From contig JALOPD010000237.1 of the NCBI GenBank assembly GCA_025454075.1, positions 1 to 10,735 of the forward strand: DNA of 10,735 nt. Direction: 5' to 3'. The translations under genes and the position numbers were made by a program. The notes below the pieces were generated by a model. It searched no databases. It was not told where the DNA came from and saw only the letters and a program-made list of their open reading frames with translations. Within the stretch, counting starts at the first letter, position 1, and the number at the start of each line of letters is the position of its first letter. Origin of the DNA: Desulfobacterales bacterium. Its GTDB lineage: Bacteria > Desulfobacterota > Desulfobacteria > Desulfobacterales > UBA2174_A. Positions 1-5,301 of the stretch are shown here, in pieces.

Positions 1-325
1 GCACCTGAGCCCAGGCGAGGTCCGGGTCGGTCCCGGGCGCAAAGGTGAGCTCGATCCGGCCGGCGCCGGAGGCATCGCTGTTGGCGGACATGTACAACAA
101 CTTGTCGAACCCGGTCATCTTCTGCTCGATGATCTGGGTAACGCTGTTTTCAACGGTTTCAGCCGAAGCGCCGGGGTAAAAAGCGTCGATGGCGATGGAG
201 GGGGGGGCGATGGGCGGATACTGGGAGACGGGCAGATTGTAAATGGCCAGACCCCCGGCCAACATCATGATGATGGCGATGACCCACGCAAAGACCGGGC
301 GGTCCAGAAAAAAGTTCGACAACAT
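1..325 (-). CDS. RND efflux pump inner-membrane permease, N-terminal fragment (AcrB/MexB-like)
   Basis: This is the first 108 codons of a resistance-nodulation-division permease, which exports drugs or hydrophobic compounds using the proton gradient; the rest lies beyond the left edge. The start is typical of the HAE1 group: [19 protein letters not shown] (a short N-terminal amphipathic helix and TM1), followed by a periplasmic porter-domain start with [14 protein letters not shown], then an [16 protein letters not shown] segment and later an [16 protein letters not shown] stretch. The ATG at 323-325 has a GGAGG ribosome site 7 bases upstream. The start lies 12 bases after the adaptor gene, so both are surely cotranscribed. 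An eight-C run on the coding strand (200-207) lies at about codons 40-42. Family identity is very sure; the substrate cannot be told from this fragment. Confidence 0.93.
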   Translation of the reverse strand, partial: MLSNFFLDRPVFAWVIAIIMMLAGGLAIYNLPVSQYPPIAPPSIAIDAFYPGASAETVENSVTQIIEQKMTGFDKLLYMSANSDASGAGRIELTFAPGTDPDLAWAQV

Positions 326-337
326 CACACGCCTCCG

Positions 338-1549
338 TTAGTTCGATTCTGCGGGCGGACGGTTTGTCTGCGATGCATCCGCGCCGGCCCTGCGCCGATC
401 CATGGGCACAGCCTTCACGACGGCGCCCGGCCGCACGTTCAGCATACCCTCGACAATCACGCGCTCTCCGGCGGAGAGACCGGAAGCAAGGAGCCACTGG
501 TCGCCAAGAGCGCGATCGAGCTTCAGCATCCGCTGCTGGACCGTCCCGGATGCATCCACGACCAGTGCTACGGGGTCCCCCTTCGGAGTGCGGCTCACTC
601 CCTGCTGAGGGACAAGGATGGCTTGCTCGGCGATGCCCTCCTCGACAACGGCCCGCACGAACATCCCGGGGAGGAGCAGATTTTCAGGATTCGGGACCAC
701 GATGCGCAGCGTGTAGGAGCCCGTCGTCGGGTCCACCGTCACATCGCGGAATTGCAGCGTCCCCGCAAGAGGATACCGAGTTCCATCCTCGAGGAGCAGC
801 TGAACGTTTCTTTGCTCTTTCCCGTTGGTGCGAAGGCGTCCGGTTTCGAAATTTCGTTTCAAGCGGAGCAGCTCGGCGGACGACTGGGTCACATCCACGT
901 AGATCGGGTCGAGCTGTTGAATGGTCGCAAGGGACATGGGCTGGTACGCCGTCACCAGCGCACCGTCGGTCACGCTGGACCTGCCGATCCGCCCGGGAAT
1001 GGGTGCGGTGACGCGCGTGTAGCCCAAATTGATGCGCGCGGCTTCGACCGCCGCCTTCCAATAGTCAACATCGGCATGGGCCTGTTCCATGGAAGCCGCA
1101 GCATCGTCATATTCCTGTTGACTGACGGCCTTGTCCACCAGCACTTCCTTGTATCGCTCCACCCTGAGTTTAATCGAGGGCAGATTGGCCTGCGACTTGC
1201 CGAGGGAGGCTTTGGCGGAGTCATACGCCACCTGAAACGGCGCGGGGTCGATTTGGTAAAGCAGTTGGCCGGCTTTGACATCGGAGCCCTCCTGGAAGAG
1301 CCGTTTCTGTATGATGCCATTGACCTGCGGGCGAATTTCGGCAATGCGGTAGGCGGAGGTGCGGCCGGGCAGTTCGGTCGTAAGTTCAACCCGCTGGGGC
1401 TGTATGGCGACGATGGCCACTTCCGGGACCTTGGGCGCTGCCTGACCTTCTATTTTGCGGTCACAGCCGATCGGCCACAGTCCGTTGAGCAATGCCGCGC
1501 CCAGCGCCATGTATCGGAACAGCCCGCAACCGATATCATCTTTTCGCAT
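338..1549 (-). CDS. RND efflux periplasmic adaptor (membrane fusion) lipoprotein, AcrA/MexA-like
   Basis: This 403-residue protein should bridge the RND pump to an outer-membrane channel. A signal peptide is followed by Cys29 in WPIGC, an acceptable though not ideal lipobox, so it is probably a lipoprotein anchored in the inner membrane. The lipoyl/barrel-sandwich half shows EIRPQVNGIIQKRLFQEGSD (71-90) and GQLLYQIDPAPF (94-105). The helical hairpin spans about 106-176, the second lipoyl half contains GYTRVTAPIPGRIG (176-189), and LDPIYVDVTQSSAELLRL (213-230) opens the beta-barrel. The C-terminal membrane-proximal domain includes GERVIVEGMLNVRPG (361-375). I chose the ATG at 1549 because GAGGAG lies 9 bases upstream; an in-frame TTG at 1588 would add 13 residues with no export logic. 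It lies 61 bases after tetR and 12 before the pump gene. Family call is very sure. Confidence 0.95.
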   Translation of the reverse strand: MRKDDIGCGLFRYMALGAALLNGLWPIGCDRKIEGQAAPKVPEVAIVAIQPQRVELTTELPGRTSAYRIAEIRPQVNGIIQKRLFQEGSDVKAGQLLYQIDPAPFQVAYDSAKASLGKSQANLPSIKLRVERYKEVLVDKAVSQQEYDDAAASMEQAHADVDYWKAAVEAARINLGYTRVTAPIPGRIGRSSVTDGALVTAYQPMSLATIQQLDPIYVDVTQSSAELLRLKRNFETGRLRTNGKEQRNVQLLLEDGTRYPLAGTLQFRDVTVDPTTGSYTLRIVVPNPENLLLPGMFVRAVVEEGIAEQAILVPQQGVSRTPKGDPVALVVDASGTVQQRMLKLDRALGDQWLLASGLSAGERVIVEGMLNVRPGAVVKAVPMDRRRAGADASQTNRPPAESN

Positions 1550-1610
1550 CGAGATATTCTCCTCGTAGAGATGCCTGTGAAGGATCAAGGCGTGTCGGGT
1601 TCAGGAAACC

Positions 1611-2234
1611 TCAGGGGTTGACCAATCCTTTGAACAGGATGTTCAAAATGGTGTCGGGCTCCTCCGGGAACGGGTGTGTCTGCGGCGCTTCGAGCCAGTG
1701 AAACAGAAATGCGGTGGCCGTGCTGTCGAGGGCGATGGCCAGATGCAAAGGGTCGGCGACTCGTCGAAAGCGCTTGCGATTCATTCCTTGTTCGAAGACG
1801 GAGGCGATCGACAGCAAAATGTTCCCGCGACGCTCGCGGATTTCCCGTTCAAGACCGGCCATTACGTTGAAGCGCGCTCCCCGGGTCTCCGCGAAATAGA
1901 GTCGAATCGCTGCGGCGTTGTTGCGAAAGAGTTCCGCCTTGACCCGAAGGTACGCCCGCAGCTTTTCTATTTCCTGCGCGTCACCCTCGATCACTTCCGT
2001 GAGCGCCCGGTGAAACCGGTCGCTGAGTTGCATGATGAGCGCCTTGTAGAGGTCCTCCTTGTTTCGGAAGAACTTGTAAAGCGTCCCGATGGCAAACTCC
2101 GCTTCCTTGGCGATCTCGTGCATGGAAACGTTGTGGAACCCTTTCTCTGAAAAAAGGCGCAAAGCGACATCGAGAACCTCTTGCCGCTGTCGCAGCTTTT
2201 CGCGCTCCCGCCGGGACGGCTTGCCGGTTTCCAT
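1611..2234 (-). CDS. TetR/AcrR-family transcriptional regulator of the efflux operon
   Basis: This 207-residue protein has the usual TetR length. The N-terminal DNA-binding domain covers roughly residues 14-70. Its LDVALRLFSEKGFHNVSMHE stretch (21-40) leads into a helix-turn-helix, IAKEAEFAIGTLYKFFRNKE (41-60), where GTLYKFF is the recognition-helix hallmark of the family. The remaining helices should form the ligand-binding and dimerisation domain. The ATG at 2234 is preceded by GAGGG at 7 bases; a TTG at 2279 would extend it by 15 residues but lacks support. It is the first gene of a minus-strand unit with the adaptor and pump. By analogy with AcrR and similar regulators it is probably an autorepressor released by a pump substrate (inference). 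No ligand can be predicted. Confidence 0.93.
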   Translation of the reverse strand: METGKPSRREREKLRQRQEVLDVALRLFSEKGFHNVSMHEIAKEAEFAIGTLYKFFRNKEDLYKALIMQLSDRFHRALTEVIEGDAQEIEKLRAYLRVKAELFRNNAAAIRLYFAETRGARFNVMAGLEREIRERRGNILLSIASVFEQGMNRKRFRRVADPLHLAIALDSTATAFLFHWLEAPQTHPFPEEPDTILNILFKGLVNP

Positions 2235-2259
2235 CGGGCAACCCTCGTAGGTGTCGTAT

Positions 2260-2271
2260 AATTTTAAAATT
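2260..2271. repeat. 12-base perfect palindrome between tetR and the divergent gene
   Basis: AATTTTAAAATT is its own reverse complement and lies 26 bases upstream of the tetR start codon, in an AT-rich island of an otherwise GC-rich region. It could be half of an operator for the TetR protein or simply part of a promoter. AT-only palindromes arise easily by chance, so the weight is modest. Confidence 0.4.
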
Positions 2272-2296
2272 TGAATCAACCGTCATCTTTTATAAT
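2271..2296 (+). promoter_or_regulatory. Candidate sigma70 promoter for the plus-strand toroid-protein gene
   Basis: A perfect TATAAT is present at 2291-2296 on the plus strand, with TTGAAT 14 bases upstream (2271-2276). The -10 is ideal but the spacer is short, so the true -35 may be weaker or absent. The downstream gene starts at 2414, giving a leader of about 110 bases. Confidence 0.4.
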
Positions 2297-2315
2297 AGAC
2301 CGTCAAAAATATCAA
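2289..2315 (-). promoter_or_regulatory. Candidate sigma70 promoter for tetR-adaptor-pump operon
   Basis: On the minus strand TTGATA (2315-2310) is followed after 15 bases by TATAAA (2294-2289); TATTAT also overlaps just upstream. Spacing is suboptimal. The heptamer ACCGTCA occurs twice here (2279-2285 and 2299-2305 on the plus strand), exactly 20 bases apart, which would put both copies on the same face of the helix. That is a plausible regulator site. Confidence 0.35.
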
Positions 2316-2413
2316 GGGACCGCAAGAGAGGAAGCCTTTCCTCCGCTTGCTTCTCCTCGCGATGCCTTGTATGGTGGCCGCGCCAGAAGGATGACTGGCC
2401 GACGAATCTGAGC

Positions 2414-3463
2414 ATGCGCATGGAATTCGACCTCAACCGAATCCGGCCCGAGCCGGAGCAGCCGATCGACATCGAGGCGCCCGCCGCCCTGATCGCAGGG
2501 ACCCAGCGGCCGAGCGGGGAGATCCCCTGGTGCGACGGCCAGAAGACCGACCCCTGGGACCACGTGGAGTCCGCCATGGGGCTGGCCGTCGCTGGCTTTC
2601 TGCCGGAGGCCCGCAGGGCCTATGAGTGGCTGGCCGCCCGGCAGCTTTCGGACGGGAGTTGGCACAGCGCCTACTTGGAGGGGATCGCCCAGGACCGGAC
2701 CCGCGACGCCAACATGTCGGCGTACGTCGCCGTGGGGGTCTATCACTATTTCCTGCTGACGGGCGATCGCGGCTTTGCGTCCGAGATGTGGCCGACCGTG
2801 AGCGCGGCGATCGATTTCGCGCTGGGGCTGCAGGCGCCCACCGGCGAGATCCACTGGGCCATCAGCCCCGCGGGAAACGTCGACCGCATGGCGCTGCTCA
2901 CCGGCTCGAGCTCGATTTACATGAGCATCAAATGCGCGCTGGCCCTCGCCGGGGTTCTCGGACGGCGGCCTCCCGGCTGGCAGGCCGCGTTCGGCAGGCT
3001 CGGCGACGCCATCCGCGGCAAGCCGCACCTGTTCAACATGACCAAGTCGCGGTTTTCGATGGACTGGTTCTACCCGGTGCTCTCGGGGGCGGTGACCGGC
3101 GCCGATGCCCAGCGGCGGATCGAGCGGGGCTGGAAAAAGTTCGTGGTGGAGGGCCTGGGGGTGCGCTGCGTCTCGGACCAGCCATGGATTGCGATTGCCG
3201 AAACCTCCGAACTGGCCCTGACGCTGGCCGGCATGGGCAGCCTCGATCAGGCCCGGGTCGTTTTCAGCTGGATCAGCGACCGGCGCTTCGCGGACGGCTC
3301 CTACTGGGCCGGCTTCACCTTCCCGGACATGACCGTCTGGCCCGAGGACCGGATCACATGGACCAACGCCGGTGTGCTCATCGCGGCAGACGCCGTCTTC
3401 GGCCTCACGCCCGCCGCCGGCCTGTTCAGCCACCGCTTCTGGAGTTCCTCCACCGCGCGTTGA
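2414..3463 (+). CDS. Prenyltransferase/squalene-cyclase-like alpha-toroid protein, function unassigned
   Basis: This 349-residue protein has no signal peptide or membrane segment and is likely cytosolic. Two similar blocks are visible. The first is TDPWDHVESAMGLAVAGFLP (45-64) with the QW-like QLSDGSW (77-83). The second is SDQPWIAIAETSELALTLAG (254-273) with ADGSYWAGFTF (293-303) and WPEDRITWTNAG (309-320). Repeated helix pairs ending in a DGSW/DGSY motif are typical of (alpha/alpha)6 toroids of the prenyltransferase/terpene-cyclase fold, also shared by some glycosidases. I do not see the DxDD motif of squalene-hopene cyclases, so cyclase activity is not supported. The ATG at 2414 was chosen, with an alternative ATG at 2420; neither has a strong ribosome site and the frame is open further upstream. 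The fold call is moderate; substrate and role are unknown. Confidence 0.7.
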   Translation: MRMEFDLNRIRPEPEQPIDIEAPAALIAGTQRPSGEIPWCDGQKTDPWDHVESAMGLAVAGFLPEARRAYEWLAARQLSDGSWHSAYLEGIAQDRTRDANMSAYVAVGVYHYFLLTGDRGFASEMWPTVSAAIDFALGLQAPTGEIHWAISPAGNVDRMALLTGSSSIYMSIKCALALAGVLGRRPPGWQAAFGRLGDAIRGKPHLFNMTKSRFSMDWFYPVLSGAVTGADAQRRIERGWKKFVVEGLGVRCVSDQPWIAIAETSELALTLAGMGSLDQARVVFSWISDRRFADGSYWAGFTFPDMTVWPEDRITWTNAGVLIAADAVFGLTPAAGLFSHRFWSSSTAR

Positions 3464-3491
3464 ACGCGTCGCCCGTCACGCGTCGCCCGGC
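3464..3491. repeat. 14-base tandem duplication at a convergent gene junction
   Basis: ACGCGTCGCCCGTC (3464-3477) is followed directly by ACGCGTCGCCCGGC (3478-3491), matching at 13 of 14 positions. The first copy makes up the whole 12-base gap between the two stop codons. The second copy carries the last codons of the MFS gene, and its stop codon straddles the boundary between copies. This looks like a slipped-strand duplication. No terminator hairpin was seen between these genes. Confidence 0.85.
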
Positions 3492-4654
3492 TGCCGCCCC
3501 CGCACCTGAAACGCCGCAAACAGAAGCCCTCCCGTCAAGGCGATCAGGCCGCTCACCTGAAACAGCCCGAAGGAGCCGGTCACGCCGTGCAGATACCCGC
3601 TGATGAAAAAACCGGTCATCAGGCCCAGGCCGTAGGTCAGGGCGTTGTTCAGCCCCTGACCCAGGTTCTTGGCCCCTGCGGGCGCTATCCGGTCCATGTA
3701 CAGGATGCTCGCCATGTGAAACGTGCCGTAGGTCATAGCGTGCAGCACCTGGGACAGCAGGATCACCGCCGCCGAGGCCGACGACCCCAGCACCCACCAG
3801 CGCAGCACGGCGGCCGCAAACGAGGCCGTCAGGACCCGCTCGAGCGCGAAGCGCTTGAAGATGGCCTCCGAGTAGAGCATGGCGACGATTTCAGCGGCCG
3901 ACGCCAGGGCCCAGGCGGCGCCGATGAAGGTGCCGGTGTGGCCGAGGGTCGCCAGGTGAATTGAAAAAAAACCGTAGTAGGCGCCGTGGCTGACCAGCAT
4001 CAGGAAGCCGCAGGCGAGGAATACCGCCGGCCGGCGCCGCAGCAGCGCCTTGGCGCCGTGAACCGACAACGGTGCGCTGCCGGGCCGGTCCCGCGGAACC
4101 GTGACGGAGATCGTGGCCATGAGGATCGATCCGATCCAGATGGAGACGATGATCACCCGCTCCGAGAAAACCCCGATCAACGCGCCGAAGGCGAGCACCA
4201 TGGCGATGAAGCTGATGGACCCCCACAGGCGGATTCTCCCGTAGGACTGCTTCGCGCGGCCCAGGGTTTCCATCGAGATGGCTTCAAGAAAAGAGATGAC
4301 CGGCGCGTAAAACATTCCGTACAAAAAAATGATCACCGCCATGGGCCCGAATGCCTCCGTGGTCAGAAACAGGGCCCAGATCGCTGCGCTGGCGATGTTG
4401 CACAGGACGTAAATCGGACGCCGGCCCCGGGTCCGGTCGGCCAGCGCCCCCCAGGCCATCGGGAACACCACCATGGCGACCGAGCGCAGGGCCGACAGCA
4501 CGCCGATGTCGAAACCCGAAAACCCCAGGTGGTAGCAATAGAGGTTGAAGTAGGGCAGATAAATCCCCATGACCCCGAAATAGAGGAAATACTGGCATGC
4601 CACCGCCGCCCGGGTGAAGGGTCGACCCGGGATATTGGAGCCGCTTTCAGTCAT
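3476..4654 (-). CDS. MFS transporter, HcaT/LacY-like (MFS_1_like) group
   Basis: This is an inner-membrane transporter of 392 residues with about 12 predicted hydrophobic segments, the normal size for the major facilitator superfamily. TM1 and TM2 surround YFLYFGVMGIYLPYFNLYCY, and the loop 2-3 signature reads WGALADRTRGRR, a clear form of the MFS G-x-x-x-D-R-x-G-R-R motif. YGRIRLWGSISFI in the centre of the N-terminal half is the hallmark of the HcaT (3-phenylpropionate) and nucleoside/lactose symporter-like branch. The ATG at 4654 was chosen; an in-frame TTG at 4681 would add nine residues, and neither has a clear ribosome site. It converges on the toroid-protein gene and diverges from hsp20, so it appears to be monocistronic. 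The substrate cannot be inferred. Confidence 0.9.
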   Translation of the reverse strand: MTESGSNIPGRPFTRAAVACQYFLYFGVMGIYLPYFNLYCYHLGFSGFDIGVLSALRSVAMVVFPMAWGALADRTRGRRPIYVLCNIASAAIWALFLTTEAFGPMAVIIFLYGMFYAPVISFLEAISMETLGRAKQSYGRIRLWGSISFIAMVLAFGALIGVFSERVIIVSIWIGSILMATISVTVPRDRPGSAPLSVHGAKALLRRRPAVFLACGFLMLVSHGAYYGFFSIHLATLGHTGTFIGAAWALASAAEIVAMLYSEAIFKRFALERVLTASFAAAVLRWWVLGSSASAAVILLSQVLHAMTYGTFHMASILYMDRIAPAGAKNLGQGLNNALTYGLGLMTGFFISGYLHGVTGSFGLFQVSGLIALTGGLLFAAFQVRGRQPGDA

Positions 4655-4828
4655 GGCACCAGCGCATGGTTCATCCGGCAATGAAATAGGGTAACTTCGG
4701 GCAGCCGATTTACGGGCGCGTTCGGGTGCAGGGACGCTCTGGCTGCATTCGCGACGGTGTTTAAGGAAAACGCTGCCCGGGTTCGATTCTTCCGGTCATC
4801 ATAGGGCATTTTCAACGCCGGGGCAAAA

Positions 4829-4872
4829 GGTTTACGCCGCTCGCCGGCGGGTTTACAAACCTCATGCGAGGT
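4829..4872. promoter_or_regulatory. Cluster of short repeats upstream of hsp20 (possible operator)
   Basis: Several elements overlap the candidate hsp20 promoter. GGTTTAC occurs twice, 21 bases apart (4829-4835 and 4850-4856), enclosing a CGCCG-N5-CGGCG hairpin (4835-4849). GGTTT-N2-AAACC is an inverted repeat at 4850-4861 over the -35. ACCTC-N4-GAGGT (4859-4872) lies between -35 and -10. It is not the CIRCE element, and no sigma32 promoter was recognised. A binding protein is not identifiable from sequence alone. Confidence 0.45.
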
Positions 4873-4880
4873 GCTATTTT
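4852..4880 (+). promoter_or_regulatory. Candidate sigma70 promoter of the hsp20-lon operon
   Basis: TTTACA (4852-4857, five of six matches to the -35) is followed by a 17-base spacer and TATTTT (4875-4880, four of six matches to the -10). It lies 42 bases before the hsp20 start. The rest of the 268-base gap from the MFS start holds scattered partial repeats (TTCGGG twice, GGGCAGC with a distant GCTGCCC) but no gene that I can support. Confidence 0.5.
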
Positions 4881-4922
4881 TTTGATCATTACTCCATGGA
4901 AGAAATCGGCCGGGAGGCGTGC

Positions 4923-5294
4923 ATGAGCACCATCAAAATCCGATTTGCGGATGAGATCGAGGCCCTGGGGGCCAAGGTAGAACGAGCCGTCGAAGACATG
5001 TTCCGCTCCTTCAGCCCGGTCTTCAACCTGGCCGAGGACAAGGACGATCTCGAGGTCGAAATCAGCACCCGCGCAGTGCGGATCCGCGCCACCCGCAACC
5101 CCCGCTACTGCAACCCTGACGCCACCTACCGGCTGGCCGAGATCCAGTATGGGAGGTTCGAGCGCATTCTTTTTCTGCCGGCCCCGATCGACCCGGAAAT
5201 CGTGTCGGCGTCCTACGCCAACGGCATGCTGGAAATCCGTTTGGCCAGGCAGCCGATGGACCCCATCCACCCAATCAAGGTGACGGAAGGATGA
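4923..5294 (+). CDS. Small heat-shock protein, Hsp20/alpha-crystallin family
   Basis: This is an ATP-independent holdase chaperone of 123 residues, which is short for the family. The alpha-crystallin domain covers about 38-110. LAEIQYGRFERILFLPAPID (71-90) is the conserved G-x-F-x-R-x-x-x-LP beta-strand region, and ASYANGML (96-103) is the A-x-x-x-N-G-x-L signature. An IKV tripeptide (118-120) near the C-terminus fits the I-x-I/V motif used for oligomer assembly. The N-terminal arm is only about 37 residues. The ATG at 4923 is preceded by GGGAGG with a 5-base gap, far better than the upstream ATG at 4896. lon begins 7 bases after the stop, so the two are surely cotranscribed. A holdase next to a protease suggests that it keeps damaged proteins soluble for Lon (inference). 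Confidence 0.94.
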   Translation: MSTIKIRFADEIEALGAKVERAVEDMFRSFSPVFNLAEDKDDLEVEISTRAVRIRATRNPRYCNPDATYRLAEIQYGRFERILFLPAPIDPEIVSASYANGMLEIRLARQPMDPIHPIKVTEG

Positions 5295-5301
5295 CGACAC
5301 C

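Noticed and set aside
623..1621. Plus-strand open frame (332 codons) opposite the adaptor gene
   Set aside because: It lies antisense to a clear AcrA-like gene and shows no family features.
2391..2411. Six-codon ORF with a nearby AGAAGG before the toroid-protein gene, considered as a leader peptide
   Set aside because: It has no run of regulatory codons and no terminator/antiterminator structure; a chance ATG.
2312..3433. Minus-strand open frame (373 codons) opposite the toroid-protein gene
   Set aside because: The sense frame has conserved toroid motifs; the antisense product is rich in Gly/Arg/Pro/His without a fold signature.
4772..4800. GGTTCGATTC resembling a tRNA T-loop upstream of hsp20
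   Set aside because: The flanking bases do not form the 5-base T-stem, no other cloverleaf arms are visible and no CCA end is encoded. Chance, or at most a remnant.
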